Origin: Pseudomonadota bacterium
GTDB taxonomy: Bacteria; Pseudomonadota; Alphaproteobacteria; Caulobacterales; Caulobacteraceae
DNA: 30,245 nt
Reading direction: 5' to 3'
Assembly: GCA_023456105.1 (NCBI GenBank)
Contig: JAEYAO010000099.1
Location: 1 to 30,245 of the forward strand
The notes under the pieces were generated by a model, which saw nothing but the letters and a program-made list of their open reading frames with translations, was not told the origin of the DNA and ran no database searches. Each line of letters begins with the position of its first letter. The first letter of the stretch is position 1. Made by a program: the position numbers and the translations under genes. Positions 1 to 7,069 of the stretch are shown here, in pieces.

Positions 1-62
1 CCGGCCTCCTGCTCCCGCAAGATCCCGATGATTTGCTCTTCCGTGAACCTTGATCGCTTCAT
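1..62 (-). CDS. IS3-family transposase OrfA, N-terminal 20 residues (partial)
   Basis: Reading minus from an ATG at 62-60 gives MKRSRFTEEQIIGILREQEA and then runs off the window edge. This is the characteristic start of IS3-family OrfA proteins, whose N-terminus is a helix-turn-helix that binds the element ends. In this family OrfA is usually followed by OrfB, carrying the DDE catalytic domain, made by programmed -1 frameshifting; neither can be checked here. An AAGGA ribosome-binding motif lies a short way upstream of the ATG. The frame is open throughout the visible part, so the element may be intact beyond the edge. Confidence 0.75.
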   Translation of the reverse strand, partial: MKRSRFTEEQIIGILREQEA

Positions 63-125
63 TCTGTCCGTCCTTCGTTGGGCGGACTCTAGCTATTCCT
101 GGAGGAGTTTCAGGGGGTCACGTCA
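1..125 (-). mobile_element. Left-truncated IS3-family insertion sequence end
   Basis: The first ~125 bases look like one end of an IS3-family element read on the minus strand. A transposase orfA start lies at 62, and about 60 bases further out is a probable terminal inverted repeat, which read on the minus strand from 125 begins TGACGTGACCCCCTGAAACT. The exact end is uncertain (120 or 125), since both begin with TGAC, and the matching right end is outside the window. The rest of the element lies to the left. The direct repeat made on insertion cannot be seen from one end only. Confidence 0.6.
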
Positions 126-322
126 GCCCCGAGGACCTATACGCCAGCCAGACCAGCAGCCCCGGCGTCCCGGTGACAGGCATCATCGCCCCCGGCGCTC
201 AGGCCCGCATCGACCGCGACAGGGCGTCGGACTACTCCGCGCAGGGTCCGCACGGCAGCGCCGCGCAATCCCAGCCGCAGGCGTTCGGCTTCGCGTCCGC
301 AGGCCCGGCCGCCGTTATCTGA
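126..322 (+). pseudogene. 3' remnant of an unidentified gene next to the IS end
   Basis: Directly after the putative IS end, one plus-strand frame is open to a TGA at 320-322. It has strong G/C preference at third codon positions, as the confirmed genes here do, and reads roughly SPEDLYASQTSSPGVPV through ...FGFASAGPAAVI. No start codon lies in the gene part; the frame continues upstream only into IS sequence. The simplest reading is that an IS insertion cut off the 5' part of a gene and left this C-terminal piece of about 65 residues. I do not recognise the family; it is Gly/Ala/Pro/Ser-rich and probably disordered. The alternative is chance open frame in GC-rich DNA. Confidence 0.4.
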
Positions 323-416
323 GAAACGCCCGCTGAGGGACTTCGCCACCCCGGATGAGGACCGCCCGACCGGGATCAAACCACCGCCCCAGCGCCTCTC
401 TTTCCGGCCTTCACGG
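323..416. other. Short intergenic stretch between gene remnant and integrase
   Basis: Ninety-four bases separate two convergent reading frames (the remnant ending at 322 and the integrase stop at 417). I see no hairpin followed by a T-run, no tRNA-like sequence and no copy of the tRNA-Ser 3' end that could mark a second attachment site. Confidence 0.5.
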
Positions 417-1925
417 CTATCTCAGGGAAGCGGGCGGGGGCGGCAGCGTGAAGCCCGGCACACGATAGCGGGCCATGCCCTCGACCAGCGGTCTAAGGGG
501 ATAGTCCCCGCCGTATTTGTCAGCGACTGAACCGCTCTCATGCCCGGTGATCGCGTCGTTTGCCGCCCTATTGGGATCACACTCACGCCAATGGCGCTTA
601 AAGTTGTGCCGGAATGAGTGGAAGGTGATCTTCTTATCCAACACGCCGCAAACTTGGCGCAGGTGAAGGCCATACCATTTCGACCAGTTGCCGGTAATTA
701 CGCCGTAGCGGTCGGGCTTAAGGTCCGGGAAGATGCGAGCCTGCCCTTTATCGCGAGCGGCATCCACAAAGCGAAGAAAGCCCAGGTCGATAAGCGCCTG
801 ATGGATCGGGACACGCCGGTTGCTACTGGGGTTCTTAACCGTCAGGCCGTCTTGCTTATCCTCCGTGATGCGGATGACCCACGCCCCCTGCTCCTTGTCG
901 TCCGCGTCCAGATAGACTTCCTGCAAAATGTCTTTCGGCCGAAGCTGACCCATCTCGTTAAGCCGGGCACCCGTGTAGAGCGCTAGCAATGGGAGCCAAT
1001 AGGCGGCCTCCCCCGCCCCACGGTTAGGACGCTCGCCCTTGGTGTAGATCGCAGACCCGAACACGGCCTTGAGTTCATCGGCGTCATAGTAGCGACGAGG
1101 CGGCGCTTCCCCCTTCATTGACGGGGCCTTCACGGTGGCCGCCGGGTCGAGAGGGATTATGTCCTGCTCAACGGCGATCCTGAATAGCGAGCGCAGATGA
1201 TTGAGGCGGCTATCCACGGTCGCCGGGGCATTCCCCTTGGCGATCAAGTGCGCCCGGAACGCGAGCACATCGGCCTTAGTGATTGCACCGACAGGCTTTT
1301 CGCCATTGACGGCATAGAACATAGCGCACGTCCGCCGCCACATGTCGACGGACCTAGCCTCCGGGCTACGCTCGGCCGCCCACATGTCGATGAGTTCGGG
1401 CAGCATGGGCGTCTTGGCCGCAGCGGCGACAGTCGGAGCCACACCAACTGACGGGAGAGCCATCGCCCCTTCCCCGGACTGGATGGCCCGCAGCGCGTTC
1501 CGCATCCCCTCGGCCTTCGCCGGCGGTCCAACGGGCTCAAAGCGCCCATCGAGGATGGCCTGCTGCACTTCCAGTTCCTCGCCCAACTCAATGGCGAAGT
1601 CCTCAAGCCTGTTCTCAGCAGCGTAGCGATCCCGCTTTTTCCTAAGCGCAGCCAAAGCCCGCGAGGCGTAAACCTGCACGTCAACAGGCTCGGCATAGTC
1701 GGTCTTGTCAGGGACAGCCGCGCCGCTGGCGATCTTCGCCCGCGCCGCCGCAAATATCTTGTCGCTCTCGACGGCTTCGATCCGGCAGCGTTTCCCCGCC
1801 TCGGCCCGATCTTTGGTCCGAAGCGAGAAGGTCAGTTCCGTTTTGCCGATGATCGGCCGGAGGTCCTCAGGGACCGGGCGGCGGAAATAGTAGGTCGCGC
1901 CGCGCTTGGTCAGGTAGGTCGGCAT
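417..1925 (-). CDS. Tyrosine recombinase / phage-type integrase
   Basis: A 502-residue site-specific recombinase, expected to integrate and excise a mobile element at an attachment site. The N-terminus (MPTYLTKRG, then YYFRRPVP) is the short domain common in alphaproteobacterial island integrases (DUF6538 type). A core-binding SAM-like domain lies at about 172-265 and the catalytic domain at about 275-480. The catalytic set is present: R321 in the TGARLNE motif, H436 and R439 in HSFRH, H462 in GHESG, and the nucleophile Y471; a lysine near 357-364 fits the beta-hairpin lysine. I chose the ATG at 1925 because family members begin MPTYL; a GTG at 1958 would add 11 residues. The gene reads away from the 3' end of tRNA-Ser(GCT), 81 bases away, on the same strand. 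That is the classic geometry for an element inserted at a tRNA 3' end. No inactivating change is visible. Confidence 0.93.
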   Translation of the reverse strand: MPTYLTKRGATYYFRRPVPEDLRPIIGKTELTFSLRTKDRAEAGKRCRIEAVESDKIFAAARAKIASGAAVPDKTDYAEPVDVQVYASRALAALRKKRDRYAAENRLEDFAIELGEELEVQQAILDGRFEPVGPPAKAEGMRNALRAIQSGEGAMALPSVGVAPTVAAAAKTPMLPELIDMWAAERSPEARSVDMWRRTCAMFYAVNGEKPVGAITKADVLAFRAHLIAKGNAPATVDSRLNHLRSLFRIAVEQDIIPLDPAATVKAPSMKGEAPPRRYYDADELKAVFGSAIYTKGERPNRGAGEAAYWLPLLALYTGARLNEMGQLRPKDILQEVYLDADDKEQGAWVIRITEDKQDGLTVKNPSSNRRVPIHQALIDLGFLRFVDAARDKGQARIFPDLKPDRYGVITGNWSKWYGLHLRQVCGVLDKKITFHSFRHNFKRHWRECDPNRAANDAITGHESGSVADKYGGDYPLRPLVEGMARYRVPGFTLPPPPASLR

Positions 1926-2006
1926 AGGGGTTTCATCTGCTCCAGATGTAACACCCACTTGCGAAAAGCCCCTGATTTCACGGGATTTCTAGACCCCATA
2001 AGGGTC

Positions 2007-2098
2007 TGGCGGAGACGGAGGGATTCGAACCCTCGGTACCCCTTACAGGGTACGACGATTTAGCAAACCGTTGCCTTCAGCCACTCGGCCACGTCTCC
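2007..2098 (-). tRNA. tRNA-Ser (anticodon GCT), with encoded CCA
   Basis: Read on the minus strand from 2098, the sequence folds as a class II tRNA. The acceptor arm is GGAGACG paired with CGTCTCC, the D arm contains GGCCGAGTGG, and the anticodon arm has loop TTGCTAA (GCT at 2064-2062). A long variable arm GTACCC/GGGTAC is typical of serine tRNA, and the T arm is GAGGGTTCGAATCCCTC. Discriminator G at 2010 is followed by an encoded CCA (2009-2007). It reads AGC/AGU serine codons. The adjacent integrase suggests that its 3' half is the attachment site of a mobile element; the complete tRNA is preserved here. Confidence 0.97.
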
Positions 2099-2108
2099 AG
2101 CGGCTGCG

Positions 2109-2137
2109 TCGATAGCGGGTCGCGGGCGCGGGCGCAA
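2109..2137 (-). promoter_or_regulatory. Candidate promoter of tRNA-Ser
   Basis: On the minus strand TTGCGC (2137-2132) and TATCGA (2114-2109) are separated by 17 bases, with the -10 ending about 10 bases before the mature tRNA 5' end. Spacing and placement fit a housekeeping promoter; each hexamer has two or more mismatches to consensus. Confidence 0.4.
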
Positions 2138-2242
2138 TCCCGTTGCCGATCGCCGCCGTCGCCGGGCCGACCTTGGGGCCGTTAACGCGAAAGAGAGGCC
2201 GCCGCGGCAGGGTGGCGGCCCTGCCCTGCACCGCGGACCCGC

Positions 2243-3721
2243 ATGCCCGATTGCGCCTTGCCCATTGACGACGCCGCCGCCGCCGAGCCCGCCAAGGGGC
2301 CGGACACGCCTCGACGCGGGCCGTTTCGCCCGGACGTCTGGCTCAATGCGCGCCAGAGATCCGACGTCAGGCTGGCGCCGCATGCGTTTCGCGCCATCGA
2401 TGTCCTGACCGTGGTCGCCGTGGCCGTGATCGCGCTGGCGGGTGAAGGATCGGACCGGCTGGCGGATCTCGCGCCGGTCATTCTCGGCGTGCTGGTCTTC
2501 GTCGCGGCCACGCCGTCGCTGGGCGGATATCGTTTCGGTCGGACGGGCGGCGTCCTGGTGCACCTGGGGCCGCTGCTGATCGGCTGGCTGCTCGCCTGTG
2601 GCGCGGCGATGGGGCTGGCCCTGCTGCTGGAGCGAGGCGCGGAGGCGGCGCAGGTCTGGTCCCTGGCCGGGGCGGGCGTGCTGTTGCTCCTTCATGCGCT
2701 GTGGACCGGCATGGTTCTGCGCTGGAGCCGCGGGGGCGTGCTGCGGCCTAATGTGGTCGTGGTCGGGGCGACCCGCTACGCTGAGGCCCTGATCCGCAGC
2801 GCCATGGAACGGCGCGACATCAATGTGCTGGGCGTGTTCGACGACCGGCTGGCGCGGGCGCCGGACAGCCTGGTCGGCGTGCCGGTGCTGGGCGACGCCG
2901 AGGCCCTGATCGCACACCGGATCACGCCCTACGTGGATCACATCGTCCTGGCCATCGACCCGCAGGCCGGCGCGCGCGCGCGGGAGCTGACGCGCAAGCT
3001 GGAGACCCTGCCCAATCCGGTTACGGTGCTGGTGGACGACAGCGGCCGCGACGCAGCGCTGGACCGGCTGGCCCGTGCGCCGCTGTCTTCGCTGACCCAG
3101 GCCGGCAGCGACGCCCGCCGCGCCTTCGCCAAGCGGATGCTGGACCTGACCCTGGGCGCGCTTGCTCTGCTGCTTGTGGCGCCGGTCATGGCGCTGATCG
3201 CGCTCGCCATCCGACTGGACAGCCCCGGCCCCGTCTTCTTTCGCCAGCGCCGCCACGGCTTCAACCAGGAAGAAATCGTGGTGTGGAAGTTTCGCTCGAT
3301 GCGGCGCGAGGCGGCGGACGCCACCGCGAGCCGCCAGGTCACGGCGGGCGACGACCGGGTCACGCGCGTCGGGCGCTTCATCCGCGCCACCAGCCTGGAC
3401 GAGCTGCCGCAGATCTTCAACGTCCTGTCCGGCGAGATGTCGCTGGTCGGCCCGCGCCCCCACGCCATCGGCATGAAGACCGGCGACACCGAATCCGCGC
3501 GGCTGGTCGCCGACTACGCCCACCGCCACCGGATCAAGCCCGGCATGACCGGCTGGGCCGCCATCCAGGGCTCTCGCGGGCCGCTGCACAGCGAGGCGGA
3601 CGTGCGCCGCCGGGTGCAGCTGGACATCGACTATGTGGAGCGCCACTCCGTCTGGCTGGACCTGTGGATCCTCCTGGTCACCGTGCCCGTGCTGCTGGGC
3701 GACCGGGCCGCGGTGCGATGA
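2243..3721 (+). CDS. Polyprenyl-phosphate sugar phosphotransferase (exopolysaccharide initiating enzyme, WcaJ/HfsE/PssY type)
   Basis: A 492-residue membrane enzyme expected to move a sugar-1-phosphate (typically glucose) from a UDP-sugar to undecaprenyl phosphate, the first step in building a lipid-linked repeat unit. The N-terminal half has hydrophobic segments at about 52-66, 78-90, 108-128 and 140-160. A Rossmann-like region follows at about 168-265 (VVVVGATRYAEALI). The C-terminal bacterial sugar transferase domain begins KRMLD at 297. It then has a hydrophobic hairpin at about 302-324, GPVFFRQRRHG at 329-339, FRSMR at 350-354, the DELPQ...NVLSGEMSLVGPRP block and KPGMTGWA. Length and order match the polyisoprenyl-phosphate hexose-1-phosphate transferase family, which in Caulobacter includes HfsE, PssY and PssZ. 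Its TGA overlaps the ATG of the next gene, so it heads a four-gene operon. The start has a weak ribosome-binding site, but no other ATG precedes the first membrane segment. Which polysaccharide it serves (holdfast, capsule or other) cannot be told from sequence alone. Confidence 0.93.
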   Translation: MPDCALPIDDAAAAEPAKGPDTPRRGPFRPDVWLNARQRSDVRLAPHAFRAIDVLTVVAVAVIALAGEGSDRLADLAPVILGVLVFVAATPSLGGYRFGRTGGVLVHLGPLLIGWLLACGAAMGLALLLERGAEAAQVWSLAGAGVLLLLHALWTGMVLRWSRGGVLRPNVVVVGATRYAEALIRSAMERRDINVLGVFDDRLARAPDSLVGVPVLGDAEALIAHRITPYVDHIVLAIDPQAGARARELTRKLETLPNPVTVLVDDSGRDAALDRLARAPLSSLTQAGSDARRAFAKRMLDLTLGALALLLVAPVMALIALAIRLDSPGPVFFRQRRHGFNQEEIVVWKFRSMRREAADATASRQVTAGDDRVTRVGRFIRATSLDELPQIFNVLSGEMSLVGPRPHAIGMKTGDTESARLVADYAHRHRIKPGMTGWAAIQGSRGPLHSEADVRRRVQLDIDYVERHSVWLDLWILLVTVPVLLGDRAAVR

Positions 3722-5187
3722 GCGCGGACAAGGACGGGCGCATGTTCTGGCGCGGCGTGTGGGGCTATCTGCCCGCCAACATCGTCCAGGGCGTGGTGGG
3801 GTTCGCCACCATCGTGGTCTTCACGCGCCTGCTCAGCGCCGAGGACTTCGGCCACTATGCGCTGGCCTTTTCGATCACCAGCCTGCTGCACCTGCTGGCC
3901 TTCACCTGGCTGGAGGCCGCCATGGCCCGGTTCTGGGCCGGGGAGCAGACGCCCGAAGGCCTCGCCAGCCATTTCGCCAGCCTGTACCGCACGGCTTTTC
4001 TAGTGATCGCGATATTTGTCCCGGCGGCCGCTCTCGGCGTCTGGCTGTGGCCGGCCAGCCTGCCTTTCAAGCTGGCGGTGGCGGCGGGTCTGGCCGGCGC
4101 GCCGCTGCGGTGCCTGGCCAAGCTGGCGCAGGAACGGTTTCGCGCGGCGGGCGAGGTCGCAAAGGCCGCGCGCGTCGACATGGGCGTGGCGATCGTCGGC
4201 TTCGCCGTCGGCGCGGGGTTCGCGCTGGCGGGCGCGGGCGCGGCGTCTCCGCTGCTGGGCCTGCTGGTCGCGCCCTTGTTCGCGCTCCCGTTCGTGCTTC
4301 CGGGCGAGCTGCGGCAGGCCAGGCGCGGCGTGGTCGACAGGGCGCGCCTCAAGGCCTACGCCGCCTTCGGCTATCCCGTCGCCGCGTCCCTGACGCTGGC
4401 GCTGGTGCTGGCCTCGACCGACCGCTTCCTGCTGGCCGCCTTCATGGATGCGGCGGCGGTGGGCGCCTATCACGCCAGCTATTCACTGGCGAACCGTACG
4501 CTGGACGTGATGTTCATCTGGCTGGGGGCCGCAGGCGCGCCGGCCATGGTGATGGCGCTGGAGCGTGGCGGGCGCGAGGCGCTGAGGCGCTCGGCGCTGG
4601 AGCAGGCCTCGACGCTGGTGCTGATCACCCTGCCGGCGGCGGTGGGGCTGGCCCTGGTCGCCCGGCCCATGGCCGAGCTGATGATCGGCGAGGACCTGCG
4701 CGCCGCAGCCGTGATCGTCACGCCGTGGATCGCGCTTTCGGCCTTTCTGTCGGGCATGATCGCCTACTACTTCGGCTTCGGCTTCACCCTGGGCAAGCGG
4801 ACGGAGCTGCTGCTCCTGACCACCGCCGTTCCGGCGGTCGCGAACATCGGGCTGAACCTGTTCCTGATCCCTCGCTTCGGTTTGGTCGGCGCCGCCTGGG
4901 CCACCGCCGGCAGCTTCGCCATCGGCCTGGTCGCCTGTGTCCTTCTCAGCCGACGTGCGATCCCGCTTCCGGTGCCGTGGGGGACGCTCGCACGCTGCGG
5001 CCTTGCGGCCGGCGCCATGGCGGCCGTGGTCGGGATCTTGCCCGCGCTTGGAGGCCTGGCCGAACTGGTGCTGGACGCGGGGACAGGCGCGGTCGTCTAC
5101 GCCGTGATGGTGCTGATGCTGAACGCAGCCGGCGTGCGAGACGTCGCCCGACGCCTGCTGGCCCGCCGGCAGGACGCGCCCGCATGA
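3718..5187 (+). CDS. Polysaccharide repeat-unit flippase (Wzx/HfsF-like, MATE/MOP superfamily)
   Basis: A 489-residue integral membrane protein with about 12-14 hydrophobic helices spread along its length. It starts MSADKDGRMFWRGVWGYLPANIVQGVVG, the usual entry into the first helix of the polysaccharide transporter family. These proteins flip undecaprenyl-diphosphate-linked oligosaccharides from the cytoplasmic to the periplasmic face of the inner membrane. The ATG at 3718 overlaps the preceding TGA (ATGA), so the start is well supported and translational coupling is likely. It sits between the initiating sugar transferase and two glycosyltransferases, the expected place for a Wzx-type step. 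No polymerase (Wzy) or chain-length regulator (Wzz) is in the window. Confidence 0.9.
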   Translation: MSADKDGRMFWRGVWGYLPANIVQGVVGFATIVVFTRLLSAEDFGHYALAFSITSLLHLLAFTWLEAAMARFWAGEQTPEGLASHFASLYRTAFLVIAIFVPAAALGVWLWPASLPFKLAVAAGLAGAPLRCLAKLAQERFRAAGEVAKAARVDMGVAIVGFAVGAGFALAGAGAASPLLGLLVAPLFALPFVLPGELRQARRGVVDRARLKAYAAFGYPVAASLTLALVLASTDRFLLAAFMDAAAVGAYHASYSLANRTLDVMFIWLGAAGAPAMVMALERGGREALRRSALEQASTLVLITLPAAVGLALVARPMAELMIGEDLRAAAVIVTPWIALSAFLSGMIAYYFGFGFTLGKRTELLLLTTAVPAVANIGLNLFLIPRFGLVGAAWATAGSFAIGLVACVLLSRRAIPLPVPWGTLARCGLAAGAMAAVVGILPALGGLAELVLDAGTGAVVYAVMVLMLNAAGVRDVARRLLARRQDAPA

Positions 5188-6119
5188 CCTCGCCCCAGAT
5201 CCACGACAACGCCGCCTTCGAGGCGGCCAGGCCCATCGTGTCCGTGCTGATCCCCTTCCTGAGGGATGATCCGTCTGACCTGCTGACGCAGCTGGCCGCC
5301 GAAGCGACGCCCCTGGACGGCGCGGCCGAGGTCATCGTCATGGACGACGGCACAGGCGATCCGGCGCTCACGGCACGTCTGCGCGCCCTGATCGGCACCC
5401 TGCCCCTGCCGATCCGCCTCATCAGCCTGCCGACCAACGAGGGGCGAGCGCAGGGGCGCAACCGCTTGACCGAAGCCGCGCGCGCCGACGCCTTTCTGTT
5501 TCTGGACAGCGACATGCGGCCGGATACGGAGATTTTTCTTCGGAATTGGACCGAGATCGCCCGCGACCCTGCGCCCGCCGTCGCCTTCGGCGGCTTCTCG
5601 CTGGACGCCGCGCCGCAGGATCCGCGCTTCGCCGTTCACCGCGCCCTGTCCCTGCGCTCCGAATGCGTCCCGGCGTCCGATCGCGCCAAGCAGCCGGAGA
5701 AGTACGTCTACACCTCCAACCTTCTGGTCCGCCGCGACGTGTTCGAGGCCGAACGCTTCGATCCCGGCTTCACCGGCTGGGGCTGGGAGGATGTGGAGTG
5801 GGCCATGCGGGTGTCGCGCCGCTTCCCCATCGTCCATGTCGATAATCCGGCCACCCACATGGGGCTGGACACGGTGGATGCGCTGGCCCGCAAGTTCGAG
5901 CAAGGCGCGCCGAACTTCGCCCGCGTCGTCGCGCTGCACCCTCAGTTCGCGACCGCCTATCCCAGCTACAAGGTCGCGCGGATTCTGCGCAGCCTGCCCG
6001 CGCGCGGTCTGCTGCGCGGAGTTCTGAAGGCCGCTGCGAAGGCGTCGCCCCTGCCCGTCGCCGCACGCGCCTTTGCGCTGCGCCTCTATCGCACCGCCCT
6101 CTACGCCGAGGCGATCTGA
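5184..6119 (+). CDS. Family 2 glycosyltransferase (GT-A fold)
   Basis: A 311-residue cytoplasmic or membrane-associated glycosyltransferase. The GT-A domain starts at about 18 (VSVLIPFLRDDP) with an acidic pair MDDG at 53-56, GRAQGRNRL at 88-95 and a DSD metal/nucleotide-binding motif at 108-110 (FLFLDSD). A downstream GWGWEDVEW segment at about 195 carries the acidic residues of the acceptor/catalytic region. The C-terminal ~70 residues are basic and helical and may sit on the membrane. It starts with ATG overlapping the flippase TGA and ends overlapping the next ATG. It presumably adds one sugar to the lipid-linked intermediate; donor and linkage cannot be predicted. In Caulobacter the comparable role in holdfast synthesis is filled by HfsG; orthology is not shown here. 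Confidence 0.9.
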   Translation: MTSPQIHDNAAFEAARPIVSVLIPFLRDDPSDLLTQLAAEATPLDGAAEVIVMDDGTGDPALTARLRALIGTLPLPIRLISLPTNEGRAQGRNRLTEAARADAFLFLDSDMRPDTEIFLRNWTEIARDPAPAVAFGGFSLDAAPQDPRFAVHRALSLRSECVPASDRAKQPEKYVYTSNLLVRRDVFEAERFDPGFTGWGWEDVEWAMRVSRRFPIVHVDNPATHMGLDTVDALARKFEQGAPNFARVVALHPQFATAYPSYKVARILRSLPARGLLRGVLKAAAKASPLPVAARAFALRLYRTALYAEAI

Positions 6120-7069
6120 TGGGCGACGTGGCGGTGATCGTGCCCACGCTGCGGCGGCCCGACAGCCTGGAGCGGGCGCTGCGCTCGCTGTTCGCCCAGA
6201 CAGGCGTCGAGGGCCGACTGACAGCCATCGTGGTCGCCGACAACGATCCGCAAGGTTCGGCGGCAGAGGTGGTGGAGCGGCTAAGACGCGCTGCGCCCGC
6301 CCCGCTCGTCTATGTCCACGCCCCTGTGCCCGGCGTCGCGACGGCGCGCAACGCCGGTCTGGCGGCTACTGAGGCTCCCCTGATCGCCTTTCTCGACGAC
6401 GACGAGGCGGCCTCTCCCGGATGGCTGTTGGCCTTGCTCGCGGGCATGCAGGACACGGGCGCCGACGTGGTCTTCGGCCCCATTCGAGGCCGCGTGCCCG
6501 ATGACGCCGGCTGGGCCGCGCTCTATCTCGAGCGGTTCTTCGGACGGGATGGGCCGGCTGAGACCCGCCTGATCGACGAGCCCTACGGCTGCGGCAATTC
6601 GCTGATGCGCCGCGCTGTCGCCCTTCCGGGCCCGGCGCCCTTCGACACCGCCATGGATCAGTCCGGCGGCGAGGACGACGTGCTGTTCGCCGGCGTGCGT
6701 GCCCGCGGCGGCCGTTTCGGCTGGGCCGCTGAGGCGTGGGTCGACGAATTCGCGCCGCCGCATCGCGCCACACTGCGCTACGCCCTGACCCGCGCCTTCG
6801 CCTATGGCCAGAGCCCCAGCCAGGCCGCCGCCGCGCGTCGGGACTGGCCTGGCGTCGCCAAGTGGATGGCGGTCGGCGCGGTTCAGGCGGTTGCTCGCGG
6901 CCTCAAACTCGCGCCGCTCTGGCTCATGCGCAGCCCCCGCCGCGCCGAGGCGATGGACGGGGTGGCCAAAGGCTTGGGCAAGGTGTTCTGGACCAGGCGG
7001 TTCGAACCCCGCCTGTACGGCGCCGCCATGCTGAAGGCGGCGCCGCCCGCCGATCAGCCCAGCGCCTGA
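6119..7069 (+). CDS. Family 2 glycosyltransferase (GT-A fold), second in operon
   Basis: A 316-residue GT2 enzyme, distinct from its upstream neighbour. It starts VAVIVPTLRRPDSLERALRS, with the donor-site acidic residue in VADNDPQ (40-45), GVATARNAGL at 72-81, and a DDD triad at 93-95 (IAFLDDDE). A Gly-Cys-Gly-Asn segment (YGCGNSLMRR) and a GGEDD motif follow, the latter probably containing the catalytic base. A hydrophobic/basic C-terminal tail may bind the membrane. The ATG at 6119 overlaps the previous TGA. The last 16 bases overlap the 3' end of the convergent transsulfuration gene. It closes the visible polysaccharide operon, probably adding a further sugar. Confidence 0.9.
   Translation: MGDVAVIVPTLRRPDSLERALRSLFAQTGVEGRLTAIVVADNDPQGSAAEVVERLRRAAPAPLVYVHAPVPGVATARNAGLAATEAPLIAFLDDDEAASPGWLLALLAGMQDTGADVVFGPIRGRVPDDAGWAALYLERFFGRDGPAETRLIDEPYGCGNSLMRRAVALPGPAPFDTAMDQSGGEDDVLFAGVRARGGRFGWAAEAWVDEFAPPHRATLRYALTRAFAYGQSPSQAAAARRDWPGVAKWMAVGAVQAVARGLKLAPLWLMRSPRRAEAMDGVAKGLGKVFWTRRFEPRLYGAAMLKAAPPADQPSA

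Noticed and set aside
1..2006. Second attachment-site copy of the tRNA-Ser 3' end
   Set aside because: No repeat of the GGTTCGAATCCC region was found in the left 2 kb; the other end must lie outside the window.
1991..2007. AGACCC/GGGTCT hairpin just after the tRNA as a terminator
   Set aside because: The stem is only 6 bp, touches the CCA end, and is not followed by a T-run on the minus strand.
2060..3646. 528-codon open frame on the minus strand opposite the sugar transferase
   Set aside because: Composition is His/Arg/Gln/Asp/Ala-rich with no domain pattern; the plus-strand gene has clear sugar-transferase motifs. It is a mirror frame of high-GC coding DNA.
3633..5180. Large plus-strand frame fused upstream of the first glycosyltransferase
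   Set aside because: The upstream part is an out-of-frame reading of the flippase; the real glycosyltransferase starts at the ATG at 5184.
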